A stretch of DNA of 64,000 bases from Glaciihabitans tibetensis (GCF_003003265.1 NZ_PVTL01000001.1:434001-498000); one strand, 5' to 3'; counted from the first letter of the stretch, positions 1-10,005 are shown. Translations and numbers: made by a program. Notes: generated from the sequence alone by a model not told the origin.

Positions 1-997
1 TCTGGTCACGAACCGCTGCGACCTGCTCGAGCACGTCGGGGAAGCCGGCAATGAGGCATTCAGAGTCGGCTACGCCCTCCTCGAGCCCGGTCAGTGACAC
101 GCCGCCCTCGGCGAGACCGTAGGACGAGAACCCGCCGGCGTTACCGTCGAGGATCTCTCCGACTGTGTTCACCAACGCGACATCCACCCGCTTGATCGCG
201 TTATCCACCACGGTTCCCGGTGCGTCGAGGCACTGGTTGGTGTCAACGCCGAAGGTGAAGGCACCGGATTCGGTGGCTGCCTCGAAGACACCGAGGTTTC
301 CACCCGAGGAGGCCGCCTGGATGTAGTCCGAGCCACCGTCGACGAGAATCTGGGCCTGCGCCTTGGCGCGGGCCTGGTCTCCGAAGGGGTTGTCGCCGCC
401 GACGTATTGCACGCCCGTAGCAACCCCTGGGTTGACGCTGGCAGCGCCTGCGAAGAATGGATCGATCCAACGGTGAAGGAACGGGGTGTCCAGCGATGCA
501 ACAACACCGACGGTGTTTGCCTCGGTGAGCAGGCCGGCTTCGACGCCGGTGAGGTAGGTCGCCTCGTACTCCTTGAAGACCGCGGCCGTCAGGTTCGGGG
601 TGGGCTCTTCCGCCGAGGTGTCGATGAGCAGGAACTGCTGGTCCGGGTAGTCGATGGCGGCCTGGGTGAACTGGTCGAGCACGCTGAACGACACTCCGAT
701 GATCACGCTGGGTGCCTCGCGAATGGCGGCGTCCAGGTTTTGCTGGATGCTGGTCGGGTCTTCGCTCTCGTATACATCCACCGACGCGTTGTACTTTTCG
801 CCTGCCTCGTCGGCGCCGTCCACGGCGAGCTGCAGGAAGTTGTTCGAACCGATGGGGGTCGGGGTGATCACGATGAGCGACTCATCGGTCGAGGCGGAGC
901 CCGCATCGTCGCCGGACTGCGCGGAGCAGCCGGACACGGTCGCGAAGAGGCCGACGGCAAGGGCCGCGGTGCCTGCACGGCGCGCGAAATTGTTCAT
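1..997 (-). CDS. BMP family (PnrA-like) ABC transporter substrate-binding lipoprotein, C-terminus cut by window edge
   Basis: Probable surface lipoprotein that captures a small solute for an ABC importer; characterised BMP/PnrA relatives bind purine nucleosides. The N-terminus has positive charges, a hydrophobic stretch and a lipobox (TVSGC) with the lipidated Cys at residue 24. After it come an acidic linker and a periplasmic-binding-protein fold with the stretch LIVITPTPIGSNNFLQLAVD and a later region YVGGDNPFG. The ATG at 997 is preceded by AGGAA. The frame stays open to base 1, so roughly 330 residues are visible and the end is missing. Partner permease and ATPase genes would lie beyond the window. 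The ligand is not determined by the sequence. Confidence 0.85.
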   Translation of the reverse strand, partial: MNNFARRAGTAALAVGLFATVSGCSAQSGDDAGSASTDESLIVITPTPIGSNNFLQLAVDGADEAGEKYNASVDVYESEDPTSIQQNLDAAIREAPSVIIGVSFSVLDQFTQAAIDYPDQQFLLIDTSAEEPTPNLTAAVFKEYEATYLTGVEAGLLTEANTVGVVASLDTPFLHRWIDPFFAGAASVNPGVATGVQYVGGDNPFGDQARAKAQAQILVDGGSDYIQAASSGGNLGVFEAATESGAFTFGVDTNQCLDAPGTVVDNAIKRVDVALVNTVGEILDGNAGGFSSYGLAEGGVSLTGLEEGVADSECLIAGFPDVLEQVAAVRDQ

Positions 998-1186
998 TGG
1001 TGGTTCCTATCGGGTGTGATTGCTGCGGGAGTCCGCGCCCGGGCGCGGTCGTGCGGCGCCCTCACCGAACACCGTACCAATCCCGGCAGTGGCGCGCTCG
1101 ATTCGGAAACACTAGTTAACACAACGGCGTTTTTCAGACTCGCTGGCGCAGTCATCAAGCCCGCCCGGTGACTCACCCGCGCGTGC

Positions 1187-2017
1187 TCAGTCGTCGTAGG
1201 AGTGTTCGGGGCCGGGGTAGATTCCGCCTTCGACGTCGGCGCGGAACGCCAGCGCGGCCTCGCCGAGCACGGCAGCGAGATTCGCGTACTGCTTGACGAA
1301 CTTCGGAATCCGACCCGTGGTGAGCCCCGCCCAGTCCGTCCAGACCAAAAGCTGGCCATCGGTGTGCGGGCCGGCTCCAACACTGATGGTCGGAATCTCG
1401 AGCTCAGCGGTCACCCGTCTGGCGGCTTCCGCCGGAATCATTTCGAGCACCACGGCGAAGGCTCCGGCGTCCTCGACGGCGTGCGCATCCGCGAGGAGCT
1501 GCTCAAGCTGCGTTCCGCGGCCCTGGATGACGTGGCCGCCGAGGCCGTGCTCACTCTGTGGGGTGAATCCAACGTGACCCATGACCGGGATGCCCGCGGA
1601 AACTATCCGACGGATCTGCTCGGCACTGCGTACGCCGCCCTCGAGCTTCACCGCTTGCGCGCCGGTCTCCTTCATAAAACGGAAAGCGGTGTGCAGCGCC
1701 TGGTCGGCGCCGGATTCGTAGGACCCAAAGGGCATGTCGGCAATGACGAAGGCTCGCTTGGCGGCGCTGGCGACGGCGCGGGTCAGGGGGATGAGTTCGT
1801 CCACCGTCACCGGCAACGTCGTGCCGTACCCGAGGACGGTATTGCCGGCGGAGTCGCCAACGAGTAAGAAGTCAATGCCCGCCGCGTCGAAAATGGCCGC
1901 GCTGAGCTGATCGTAGCTGGTGAGGCCGGTGATCTTGATGCCCTGTCGTTTCGCGTTGTGGAAGTGTCGCGTCCGGACCTTTTTCGGAACGGGGACAGCG
2001 TCAGATTGCTCAGCCAT
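1187..2017 (-). CDS. panB: 3-methyl-2-oxobutanoate hydroxymethyltransferase (PanB)
   Basis: First committed step of pantothenate (coenzyme A) synthesis: transfers a hydroxymethyl group from methylene-tetrahydrofolate to 2-oxoisovalerate. The 276-residue product has the usual family length. It shows ITGLTSYDQ near the N-terminus, the metal/substrate motif [20 protein letters not shown] and [10 protein letters not shown], and the C-terminal [18 protein letters not shown]. The frame is open upstream, but the family start matches the ATG at 2017. A -10-like TAGGGT lies 7 nt before that ATG and overlaps the nadE stop codon. The gene sits 10 bp after nadE on the same strand, so it may be read both with nadE and from its own leaderless promoter. 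Confidence 0.96.
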   Translation of the reverse strand: MAEQSDAVPVPKKVRTRHFHNAKRQGIKITGLTSYDQLSAAIFDAAGIDFLLVGDSAGNTVLGYGTTLPVTVDELIPLTRAVASAAKRAFVIADMPFGSYESGADQALHTAFRFMKETGAQAVKLEGGVRSAEQIRRIVSAGIPVMGHVGFTPQSEHGLGGHVIQGRGTQLEQLLADAHAVEDAGAFAVVLEMIPAEAARRVTAELEIPTISVGAGPHTDGQLLVWTDWAGLTTGRIPKFVKQYANLAAVLGEAALAFRADVEGGIYPGPEHSYDD

Positions 2018-2024
2018 GCGTTTA

Positions 2025-2030
2025 ACCCTA
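2025..2030 (-). promoter_or_regulatory. -10-like hexamer TAGGGT, panB
   Basis: TANNNT hexamer ending 7 nt before the panB ATG, as expected for a leaderless sigma-A transcript. It overlaps the nadE stop codon. Confidence 0.5.
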
Positions 2031-3779
2031 GTGCGCGTTGGAGGGTCGGTACGTGATGGGCAGGCGGCGATCGCGCCCGAACGCCATCCCGCTGATCTTC
2101 GGGCCGATCGCGCCCTGGCGCCGCTTCCACTCCGAGCGGTCGACCAGGCGGGTGATGAAGTCCACCGTCTCCGGGTCGAACCCGAGAGCAACAACATCGT
2201 CGCGACCGAGCGCCCGCGTGACGTACGCGTCGAGAATCGCATCGAGTATCTCGTAGGGCGGCAGGGTGTCCTGATCGGTCTGGTCCGGGCGCAGTTCCGC
2301 GCTCGGTGCCTTGTCGATGGAGTTTGCCGGAATCGGCGGCACTTCCCCGCGCGACAGAGCGAACTCGTTGCGCCACCGCGCCAACTCCCAGACGAGGAGC
2401 TTCGGCACATCCTTGATCGGTGCAAAACCTCCGGCGGAGTCACCGTAAATGGTCGAATACCCCACGGAAAGCTCGGTCTTATTGCCGGTCGTGAGTACCA
2501 GGTGGCCGTCCAGGTTCGATAATCCCATCAGGATGATGCCCCGAATGCGAGCCTGCACATTTTCGGCAGCTGTGCCAGTCAGCTCCAGCTGCGATTCGAT
2601 GGGCATAACCAGATCCGCAATCGGCTCCGTGGAGTAGTGGAAGCCGATTGCTTCGGCCAACACGTCCGCGTCGGTGCGTGAGTGGTCGGAGCTGTACCGG
2701 CTCGGCATGCTGACCCCCCACACGCGATCGGCACCGATGGCGTCGGCGGCGATCGCAGCGCAGACAGCGGAGTCGATGCCTCCGGAAACCCCCAAGATCA
2801 CGGAGGGAAAACCATTCTTCTCGACGTAGTCGCGCGTTCCGAGCACGAGAGCGTTCCAGACCTGTTCGCGGTCATCCGGCAGTTCCGCAATAGTGGGTGT
2901 CTCTACACCGCGTTCTTCGTCCGGCGCGTCCCCGCCCCGCGCCGACAGCGTGACGCGGTGCACGGCATCCGGCAGCGTGACATCTGTTGCCGACGCCGCA
3001 TCGACGTCCACCACGAGGAGGTGCTCGTCGAACTGGGGCGCTCGCGCCAGAATGGCACCCCTGCCATCGACGACAACGCTGTCGCCGTCGAAGACCAGGT
3101 CGTCCTGACCGCCAACGAGGTTGACGTAGGCGACGATGGTGTCGGTCTCGACCGCGCGCCGGGTGACCAGCGGCAGGCGTACTTCATCTTTGTCCCGCTC
3201 AAAGGGGGACGCGTTGATAACGATGAGCACCCCGGCATCCGCTTCAAGGACACGGCCAACCGGACCGCCATCACGCCAGAGGTCCTCGCAGATGATCAGG
3301 GCGACGTCGACGTCCTTGATTCGCATCACCAGCAGTTCGTCGCCGGGGAGGAACACGCGGTACTCGTCGAAGACGGAGTAGTTGGGGAGGTGATGCTTGG
3401 CGTAGCGGGCCTGCACCCGTCCGTGCTGAAGGACACTCGCGCTGTTTTGGGCGATCGCCGTCGGGGCATTGCTCGTGCCGAGCAGCCGAGGCTCGAACGG
3501 TCCGTCCGGGTGGCCCACGATCACCACGAGCTCGCCGAGTCCCGCTGCCTCCAGCTCAAGGGCGAGGCTCTCGACGGCGGTGCGCGACGCCGCGAGGAAG
3601 CTCGGGCGCGACGCCAGGTCCTCGATGGGGTAGCCACTCAGCGCCATCTCTCCGAGCGCGAGGATGTCGGCACCGCGGGCGGAAGCTGTCGTTGCGGCAG
3701 CGAGAATCTGCCGGGAATTGCCGGTGAGATCCCCGACTACAGGATTGGTCTGGGCGAGCGCCAAGCGAAGACGGGGCAT
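2028..3779 (-). CDS. nadE: Glutamine-dependent NAD+ synthetase
   Basis: Final step of NAD synthesis: ATP-dependent amidation of nicotinate adenine dinucleotide, with ammonia supplied by a fused glutaminase. The N-terminal half is a nitrilase-fold domain with its triad visible: Glu in GEMALSGYP, Lys in YAKHHLPNY and Cys in [11 protein letters not shown]. The C-terminal half is an NAD synthetase with the PPi-loop motif [14 protein letters not shown] and [13 protein letters not shown]. Length (583 aa) fits the two-domain type. An in-frame GTG at 3785 exists, but the ATG at 3779 lies exactly 7 nt after a TAGGCT hexamer, so I prefer it. Confidence 0.96.
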   Translation of the reverse strand: MPRLRLALAQTNPVVGDLTGNSRQILAAATTASARGADILALGEMALSGYPIEDLASRPSFLAASRTAVESLALELEAAGLGELVVIVGHPDGPFEPRLLGTSNAPTAIAQNSASVLQHGRVQARYAKHHLPNYSVFDEYRVFLPGDELLVMRIKDVDVALIICEDLWRDGGPVGRVLEADAGVLIVINASPFERDKDEVRLPLVTRRAVETDTIVAYVNLVGGQDDLVFDGDSVVVDGRGAILARAPQFDEHLLVVDVDAASATDVTLPDAVHRVTLSARGGDAPDEERGVETPTIAELPDDREQVWNALVLGTRDYVEKNGFPSVILGVSGGIDSAVCAAIAADAIGADRVWGVSMPSRYSSDHSRTDADVLAEAIGFHYSTEPIADLVMPIESQLELTGTAAENVQARIRGIILMGLSNLDGHLVLTTGNKTELSVGYSTIYGDSAGGFAPIKDVPKLLVWELARWRNEFALSRGEVPPIPANSIDKAPSAELRPDQTDQDTLPPYEILDAILDAYVTRALGRDDVVALGFDPETVDFITRLVDRSEWKRRQGAIGPKISGMAFGRDRRLPITYRPSNAH

Positions 3780-3786
3780 AGCCACT

Positions 3787-3792
3787 AGCCTA
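3787..3792 (-). promoter_or_regulatory. -10-like hexamer TAGGCT, nadE
   Basis: TANNNT hexamer ending 7 nt before the nadE ATG at 3779. It supports that start over the GTG two codons upstream. Confidence 0.5.
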
Positions 3793-3840
3793 ATAGCGCG
3801 GCGGGATACCCCCTGGTCGCGGCACTACCTGAGGAGCTTG

Positions 3841-5178
3841 ATGGACAAGCAGCGTGACTTCGTTCTTCGTACGATTGAAGAGCGGGGCATCAAGTTTATT
3901 CGACTGTGGTTCACAGACGTCGTTGGCACTCTCAAGTCTGTCGCCATTGCGCCCGCCGAAGTGGAGGGCGCATTCGCGGAGGGCCTCGGTTTCGACGGCT
4001 CCGCCATCCAGGGCCTGACCCGGTCGTACGAAGCGGATGTGCTCGCCCATCCTGACCCCACCACCTTCCAGACGCTGCCCTGGCGCGGCGAGGTCGACCC
4101 GACCGCGCGCATGTTCTGCGACATCACCACGCCGGACGGCCAGCCCGCCGTGGCAGACCCGCGCAACGTGCTCAAGCGCACGCTCGCGAAGGCTGCCGAC
4201 CGCGGCTTCACCTTCTACACTCACCCGGAAATCGAGTTCTACCTGCTCAAATCGAGCAAGTTCGGGCCGAACGGCCCCGAGCCCGTCGACTCGGCCGGAT
4301 ATTTCGACAATGTGCCCGGCGGTACAGCCCACGACTTCCGCCGCCGCTCCGTGCGAATGCTGGAAGACCTCGGAATCTCCGTCGAATTCAGCCACCACGA
4401 GGCCGGCCCCGGCCAGAACGAGATCGACCTGCGCTATGCAGACGCCCTCACCACCGCGGACAACATCATGACCTTCCGTACGGTGATCAAGGAGGTCGCG
4501 ATCGAGCAGGGTGTCTACGCGACATTTATGCCGAAGCCGCTCTCCGGTCACCCCGGGTCGGGAATGCACACCCACCTCTCGCTCTTCGAGGGCGACGTGA
4601 ACGCGTTCTACGACGCGAGCGCCCAGTACCAGCTGTCGAAGATCGGCCGTCACTTTGCCGCGGGTCTGCTGCGCCACGCGCCCGAGATCACGGCCGTCAC
4701 CAACCAGTTCGTGAACTCCTATAAGCGTCTCTGGGGCGGCGACGAAGCGCCGAGCTTTGTGACCTGGGGCCACAACAACCGGTCCGCACTCGTGCGCGTG
4801 CCGCTGTACAAGCCGAACAAGGGACAGAGCTCGCGCGTCGAGTACCGTGCCATCGACTCCGCCGCCAACCCGTACCTCGCCTATTCCCTCCTGCTCGCCG
4901 CCGGGCTCAAGGGCATCGAAGAGGAATACGAGCTGCCGCCGGAGGCCGAGGACAACGTCTGGACGCTGTCCGATGCCGAACGCCGCGCGCTGGGCTACAA
5001 CCAGCTGCCCGCGAGCCTCGACCACGCGCTCTCGCTGATGGAGGACTCGGAACTGGTTGCGGAGACCCTTGGCGAGCAAGTGTTCAACTACGTGCTGTCG
5101 AACAAGCGCCGCGACTGGGCTGACTACCGCGCCCAGGTCACCCCCTACGAGTTGGCAAGCAACCTGGAGATCCTCTAG
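3841..5178 (+). CDS. glnA2: Glutamine synthetase GlnA2 (no adenylylation tyrosine)
   Basis: Type I-fold glutamine synthetase (445 aa) of the actinobacterial GlnA2 group. It has the glutamate/ATP site motifs GFDGSAIQG, PEIEFYLL, HHEAGPGQNEIDLRY, MPKPLSGHPGSGMHTHLS and NRSALVRVPLY. The C-terminal segment that carries the adenylylated Tyr in GlnA1 (DLYELPPEE) reads DNVWTLSDAER here, so this paralogue should not be controlled by GlnE modification. The start ATG is preceded by GAGGAG. glnE follows after 8 bp, so the two are probably co-transcribed even though GlnE should act on GlnA1. In mycobacteria and streptomycetes GlnA2 is dispensable for general glutamine supply; its role here is inferred. 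Confidence 0.93.
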   Translation: MDKQRDFVLRTIEERGIKFIRLWFTDVVGTLKSVAIAPAEVEGAFAEGLGFDGSAIQGLTRSYEADVLAHPDPTTFQTLPWRGEVDPTARMFCDITTPDGQPAVADPRNVLKRTLAKAADRGFTFYTHPEIEFYLLKSSKFGPNGPEPVDSAGYFDNVPGGTAHDFRRRSVRMLEDLGISVEFSHHEAGPGQNEIDLRYADALTTADNIMTFRTVIKEVAIEQGVYATFMPKPLSGHPGSGMHTHLSLFEGDVNAFYDASAQYQLSKIGRHFAAGLLRHAPEITAVTNQFVNSYKRLWGGDEAPSFVTWGHNNRSALVRVPLYKPNKGQSSRVEYRAIDSAANPYLAYSLLLAAGLKGIEEEYELPPEAEDNVWTLSDAERRALGYNQLPASLDHALSLMEDSELVAETLGEQVFNYVLSNKRRDWADYRAQVTPYELASNLEIL

Positions 5179-5186
5179 GTCAGCTC

Positions 5187-8147
5187 ATGCCCCCTCGCCA
5201 CCGGACGATGTTGACCGAACTGGCGCGGCTCGGGTTCACCGAGTTGGCGTCAGCGCGGGACCTGCTCGATACCCTTTCCGAGTATCTGGTGCCGCATTTT
5301 GCTGCGGCACCGGACCCGGACCAGGCGCTGCGGATGCTCATCCGGTTGCGGGAGGGTGCGGCGGAAGAGACTGAGGCGCTTCTCGCCGACCCCGCGGCCG
5401 CGGCGCGCCTGATTCGCGTGCTGGGCGCGTCCGAGGGGCTGGCGGAGTACTTCGTTCGCCGTCCGGCACAGCTTTCGGCGCTCCAAGAACCTCTCGCCGA
5501 GCTGCCCTCCGCGGATGAGCTGCGCGCCGACCTCCTCGCGAGCGTCGCAGGGCTCACCGATGACGCCGCCTACACCGCGCTGCGCGTGCGCTACCGGTGC
5601 CATCTCGCGCAGCTGGCCGCCTGGGATTTGAAGCACTATGACCCCCTCGACGCCGTCGACTCGGTCACCGCCATGCTCTCCGATTTGGCCGGGGCGGCCC
5701 TTGATGCTTCGGTGGATGTCGCGCGGCGAACGGTTCGGTTTCCCCCGGACGACATCGCCCGCACCCGCCTCGCAATTATAGGAATGGGCAAGGCAGGGGC
5801 GCGCGAACTCAACTACGTCAGCGACGTGGACGTGATTTTTGTCGCGGAGGCTGCCGACGGTCTGTCCACCGACCGTGCGGTGGAGATTGCGACCCGGATC
5901 GCGATGCTCACCTCCCGCGGCATCCAGGAGCTGGCATCGGAGCCCGGCCTCTGGGAGGTCGACGCCAACCTCCGGCCAGAGGGCAAGGATGGCGCCCTCG
6001 TGCGCACCCTCGAATCCCACTTGGCGTATTACGACCGGTGGGCCAAGAGCTGGGAGTTCCAGGCGCTGCTGAAGGCACGCCCGCTGGCGGGAGATCTCGA
6101 GCTTGGCGAGCGCTACGTGGCAGCGGTGAGCCCTCTGGTCTGGTCGAGCGCATCGCGCGACAACTTCGTCGAGTCCGTGCAGCGAATGCGCGAACGCGTG
6201 ACCGAACACATTCCCGCCGACGAGCGAGACGTGCAGGTCAAGCTCGGACCCGGCGGGTTGCGCGACATCGAATTCACCATTCAGCTGCTGCAGCTCGTGC
6301 ACGGCCAGCACGACCATCTGGTGCGCCAGAGCGCGACCCTGCCAGCCCTCGTCGCACTCGCCAGCCAGGGCTACATCGGGCGGGCGGAGTCCGCGGAGTT
6401 CTCGCGCGACTACCGGCTTCTGCGCCTGATCGAGCATCGCCTGCAACTCACCAAACTCTCCCGTACCCACCTGATGCCGCGCGATCCGGAGGCGATCCGG
6501 GTTCTCGCCCGCTCCACCGGGCTGTACACAGGCGGCAGCGATCTCACCGAGGCATGGCAACGCACCAAGCTTGCGGTGCGGCGCCTCCACGAGCGCCTGT
6601 TCTACCGGCCACTGCTGTCGGCCGTGGCGGCCCTGCCGGATGACGACTTCGCACTCACGAGCGACCAGGCAACGGCGCGACTTGCGGCGATCGGTTTCCG
6701 TGACCCCAAGGGCGCTCTGAGCCACATCGCGGCGCTCACCGGGGGAGTGTCGCGGCGGGCAACCATCCAGAGCACCCTGCTGCCGGTGATGCTGCAGTGG
6801 TTCTCCGAGGGCGCGAACCCCGACTATGGTCTGCTGTCCTTCCGGCGCCTCAGCGACCGTTTGGGGGAGGCGTACTGGTTCCTCCGGATGCTGCGCGACT
6901 CGTCCGGAGCCGCCCAGCGACTCACCCATGTGCTCTCCAGCTCGGTGTACGCGGCCGATCTCCTCGAGCGCATACCCGAGGCCGCCGCGTGGCTCGAAAA
7001 CGACGAACAGCTCCGTCCGCGCACGCGGGACGAGCTGATCGAGGAGTCCCGGGCGACCGTGGCGCGCCACCGCGATGATGCGCAGGCCGCTGCGTCGGTA
7101 CTGCGTGCCGCGCGACGACGCGAGGTGCTTCGCCTGTCGATCGCCGCGATCGTCGGGGAGATCTCCGTGGAGGAACTTGGGCAGGGGCTCAGTGACATCA
7201 CAGGGGCGCTGTTGGCCGGTGTCCTCGCGCTCGCCCGGCCAGTGCCGGATGGCATCGAGTTCGCGATTATCGCGATGGGTCGCTATGGAGGCGAGGAGCT
7301 GGGCTTCGGTTCTGACGCCGACATCATGTACGTGTACCGGCCGAGTGTCGGCGAGAACACGCCCGTGCTCACCGTCGAGCAGTCTCAGGTTCGGGCAACG
7401 CAGATCGTGCAGGCTCTCGGACGTTTCACCGACGACATCCGCCTGCCCCTCGATCTAGACGCAGGATTGCGCCCCGAGGGCAAGAACGGCGCCATGGTGC
7501 GCTCGCTCGACAGCTATCGCGCCTACTACGCCCGGTGGTCGCTCACCTGGGAAGCGCAGGCCCTCCTGAGAGCGCGCGGTGCTGCTGGGGACGATGCCCT
7601 GATTCGCGACTTTGAGTCTCTCGCCGACACCATCCGATTTCCCACCGCCATCAGCGAGCAGGACGTGCGCGAGGTGAAGAGGATAAAGGCGCGGGTCGAA
7701 TCCGAGCGTCTGCCCCAGGGCGCCGACCCGGCCCGGCACCTCAAGCTCGGCAGGGGATCGCTCAGCGACGTCGAGTGGTTTGTGCAGTTGCTTCAGCTGC
7801 AGCATGCCGCGACCGTTCCCGGATTGCGCACCACCTCGACGCTGAAGGCTCTCGCCGCGGCGACCGCGGAGGGTTTTGTGGACCGCCACGAATCGGCACG
7901 CCTCCGGGACGCCTGGATCATCGCGTCACGCGCGCGTTCGGCGCTCACCCTGTGGACAGCGAAGACCAGCGACGTTCTTCCCACCGACCGGCAGCAGCTG
8001 GAAGGCGTTGCGCGGCTACTCGAATACCCTCCCGGTTCGGCGTCGCAGCTTGACGATGACTACCTGCGAATGACGCGGCTGGCGCGGCAGGTGTTCGAGC
8101 GCCGTTTCTACGGCGTCGCCAAGAAACCCACGCCGAGCACGGGCTAA
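5187..8147 (+). CDS. glnE: Bifunctional glutamine synthetase adenylyltransferase/deadenylase
   Basis: Attaches and removes AMP on the regulatory Tyr of GlnA1 according to nitrogen status. The 986-residue protein has the duplicated nucleotidyltransferase layout. The N-terminal (deadenylase) catalytic motif is MGKAGARELNYVSDVDVIFV and the C-terminal (adenylylase) motif is MGRYGGEELGFGSDADIMYV. Each is followed by LRPEGKDG or LRPEGKNG and by a helical GlnD_UR-type region. Both Asp-x-Asp metal pairs are intact, so both activities look functional. It starts 8 bp after glnA2. Its UAA stop lies inside a 14-bp palindrome. Confidence 0.97.
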   Translation: MPPRHRTMLTELARLGFTELASARDLLDTLSEYLVPHFAAAPDPDQALRMLIRLREGAAEETEALLADPAAAARLIRVLGASEGLAEYFVRRPAQLSALQEPLAELPSADELRADLLASVAGLTDDAAYTALRVRYRCHLAQLAAWDLKHYDPLDAVDSVTAMLSDLAGAALDASVDVARRTVRFPPDDIARTRLAIIGMGKAGARELNYVSDVDVIFVAEAADGLSTDRAVEIATRIAMLTSRGIQELASEPGLWEVDANLRPEGKDGALVRTLESHLAYYDRWAKSWEFQALLKARPLAGDLELGERYVAAVSPLVWSSASRDNFVESVQRMRERVTEHIPADERDVQVKLGPGGLRDIEFTIQLLQLVHGQHDHLVRQSATLPALVALASQGYIGRAESAEFSRDYRLLRLIEHRLQLTKLSRTHLMPRDPEAIRVLARSTGLYTGGSDLTEAWQRTKLAVRRLHERLFYRPLLSAVAALPDDDFALTSDQATARLAAIGFRDPKGALSHIAALTGGVSRRATIQSTLLPVMLQWFSEGANPDYGLLSFRRLSDRLGEAYWFLRMLRDSSGAAQRLTHVLSSSVYAADLLERIPEAAAWLENDEQLRPRTRDELIEESRATVARHRDDAQAAASVLRAARRREVLRLSIAAIVGEISVEELGQGLSDITGALLAGVLALARPVPDGIEFAIIAMGRYGGEELGFGSDADIMYVYRPSVGENTPVLTVEQSQVRATQIVQALGRFTDDIRLPLDLDAGLRPEGKNGAMVRSLDSYRAYYARWSLTWEAQALLRARGAAGDDALIRDFESLADTIRFPTAISEQDVREVKRIKARVESERLPQGADPARHLKLGRGSLSDVEWFVQLLQLQHAATVPGLRTTSTLKALAAATAEGFVDRHESARLRDAWIIASRARSALTLWTAKTSDVLPTDRQQLEGVARLLEYPPGSASQLDDDYLRMTRLARQVFERRFYGVAKKPTPSTG

Positions 8148-8156
8148 CGCGTTAGC
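8143..8156. other. 14-bp perfect palindrome over the glnE stop codon
   Basis: GCTAACGCGTTAGC is its own reverse complement and includes the glnE UAA. No T-tract follows, so it is not a standard intrinsic terminator. A protein-binding site or chance are both possible. Confidence 0.4.
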
Positions 8157-8570
8157 GGTCTCAGTTTCGCGAATACAGCTGCGGCGCCGTGGGGCGATGC
8201 AGGCGCCGTAGTGTAGCCCGCCCATCGCCAACTTTCGAAAGCTCGTGGATCTCGCACTTTTACGGCCGAGCGGATACGCGTTTCGATGAATGCAAGTTGA
8301 GCATTCTGCGTACTGGCTGCCTTGTCGTCATTCGTGTCAGCGTGACCGGGTATACGGACAGCGCCGGCGAATTGAGCAGGTTTCAGCTCGAGGAAAGATT
8401 TCGAGATGTCCTCGTTCTTTCCCCTTTTGCAGGCGCCAGCACAGTATGCTGCGGATACGTTCTGAAAACGTGAATTCCTCGCTTACGAAAGCAGTTCACG
8501 TCCCAACGGCACTTTGGGGTTAAGGGAAACCTCGTGTGTCGTCCCGTGTGCCACGGGCAGTGCGACATTG
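8157..8570. other. Intergenic region before the secreted M15-like gene
   Basis: About 410 bp without a convincing gene. Short open frames here have no ribosome site or recognisable product. I can see an inverted repeat with 7-bp arms CGGCGCC/GGCGCCG (8182-8188 and 8202-8208), which could help end glnE transcription, and a small hairpin CCCGTG-TGC-CACGGG (8543-8557) just before the ribosome site of the next gene. The region is less GC-rich than its neighbours. Confidence 0.4.
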
Positions 8571-8586
8571 AGGGGGTTTTTTGCCA

Positions 8587-9930
8587 ATGACATTCATGCT
8601 CGGACGTGGACCAAGGCGCCGCTGGAGATTTGCTGGAGCACTGCTATCGGGGGTGCTGGTAGCTGGGGTGACGTTCGTCGGCAGCGCACCTGCCCAGGCT
8701 GCATTACCCGGCCAAGACTATGCCGCTCGCATGGTCAACAGTGGCCGGGTGACCGGCAATGCTGAGCCGATGGCTCAGCTACGGGCATGGGCAAATGGAG
8801 CCCCGCGCGTGGTCGGTGGGCGAACGTGCAACGTAAATGCAGTGCTGTTGCAGGCGCTCGACTACCTCGTCATAACGAAGGGGCATTCGATCGCCATTTC
8901 TTCCCTCAATCGATACTGTACTGGCGAGACTCTGGGTGCAGGCGCCGCAAGCTCTCACAATCGTGACGGTGGCGGATACGCGATTGACCTCTACCGAATC
9001 GATGGTGTCACATCGACTGGTGCGACTGCCCAAGATCGCGTTCTGATCCAACAATTCGCTTCCTTCATCACAAAGCCAGCTCGAGTTGGCCAATCACAAT
9101 GCAGGGCAAGCTCGCCGCTCGCCTTGCCGGCCGGGGTATCTCAGTTCCCCGACACATGCAACCACGTGCATCTCGACTATCAGGGCAACCTGACGTCGAC
9201 GTCCAGTCCTCGTCCAGTTTATGAAGCCGCCAGCAACAACAGCTGGATAAATCTACCGCCGGGCATGTACGGGACCAAGATCTCAGCTATTTCGATGGAC
9301 GGCGTGAAGTACATCTACACAATCAACGACGGGCTCGTGTATGAGGCTGCCAGCAACAACGGTTGGACTAACCTCTCACCGGGGATATCAGGGAGCGAAG
9401 TATCTGCGCTGGCGATGAATGGTGTGAAGTACATCTACACGATTAATAACGGTCAGGTCTATGAGGCTGCCAGCAACAACGGCTGGATGAACCAACCGGT
9501 GGGCATCGCCGCGACTGATATATCTGTCATCGCGATGAATGGTGTGAAGTACATCTACACCATCAACAACGGTCAGGTGTACGAGGCTGCCAGCAACAAC
9601 GGCTGGATGAACCAACCGGTGGGCATCGCCGCGACCGACGTCTCCGCGACCAGCATGAACGGGGTTAAATACGTTTACACCCTGCACGGCGGTCAGGTAT
9701 ACGAGGCTGCCAGCAACAACAGCTGGATTAACCAGCCGGCGGGCATTCAGGGCACAGCGGTCGCCGCGACCAGCATGAACGGGGTGAAATACATCTATAC
9801 CCTGCACGGCGGTCAGGTGTACGAGGCTGCCAGCAACAACAGCTGGATCAATCAACCTGCTGGGATCCAGGGTACGGTCCTCTCTGCGACTGTGATGAAC
9901 AACGTCAAGTACATCTACACAATCAACTAG
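8587..9930 (+). CDS. Secreted M15-like putative peptidase with six 40-residue C-terminal repeats
   Basis: Exported 447-residue protein. Residues 1-39 are an Arg-rich n-region, a hydrophobic core and a cleavage-like APAQA. Residues about 40-205 resemble the D,D-peptidase/M15 metallopeptidase fold: H124 and D134 in SSHNRDGGGYAIDLY, then H193-x-H195-x-D197 in CNHVHLDY, would give the zinc ligands. Four Cys (81, 111, 172, 191) could form disulfides. Residues 211-447 are six near-identical repeats beginning VYEAASNN, probably a beta-propeller that binds a ligand or wall polymer. The ATG at 8587 lies 10 nt after AGGGGG; a TTG at 8581 is possible. Peptidase activity is inferred from motif spacing only, because H-to-D is 10 residues rather than the usual 7. 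Confidence 0.7.
   Translation: MTFMLGRGPRRRWRFAGALLSGVLVAGVTFVGSAPAQAALPGQDYAARMVNSGRVTGNAEPMAQLRAWANGAPRVVGGRTCNVNAVLLQALDYLVITKGHSIAISSLNRYCTGETLGAGAASSHNRDGGGYAIDLYRIDGVTSTGATAQDRVLIQQFASFITKPARVGQSQCRASSPLALPAGVSQFPDTCNHVHLDYQGNLTSTSSPRPVYEAASNNSWINLPPGMYGTKISAISMDGVKYIYTINDGLVYEAASNNGWTNLSPGISGSEVSALAMNGVKYIYTINNGQVYEAASNNGWMNQPVGIAATDISVIAMNGVKYIYTINNGQVYEAASNNGWMNQPVGIAATDVSATSMNGVKYVYTLHGGQVYEAASNNSWINQPAGIQGTAVAATSMNGVKYIYTLHGGQVYEAASNNSWINQPAGIQGTVLSATVMNNVKYIYTIN
9217..9927 (+). repeat. Six tandem 120-bp in-frame repeats
   Basis: Units begin at 9217, 9337, 9457, 9577, 9697 and 9817 with a strict 120-bp period; the last is 111 bp. Each starts VYEAASNN(G/S)W, runs through MNGVKYIYT and ends near GGQ or NGQ. 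Neighbouring units share long identical DNA stretches (units 3/4 in their first half, 4/5 in their second half), which points to recent duplication or gene conversion. Confidence 0.95.
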
Positions 9931-9966
9931 CCGCTGACACCGAGGAATAACGCCTGCCCCGGCATG

Positions 9967-10005
9967 CGCCCCGTTCAAGCTCGCTCGAGCTTCAGCGGGG
10001 CGTTT
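9967..10005 (+). terminator. Intrinsic terminator after the M15-like gene
   Basis: Stem CGCCCCG (9967-9973) pairs with CGGGGCG (9996-10002). An inner AAGCTCG/CGAGCTT pairing lies in the loop, and TTT follows. It sits 37 bp after the stop codon. Confidence 0.75.

Noticed and set aside
8189..8523. Small frames in the gap after glnE
   Set aside because: No recognisable product, poor starts and mutual overlap in different frames.
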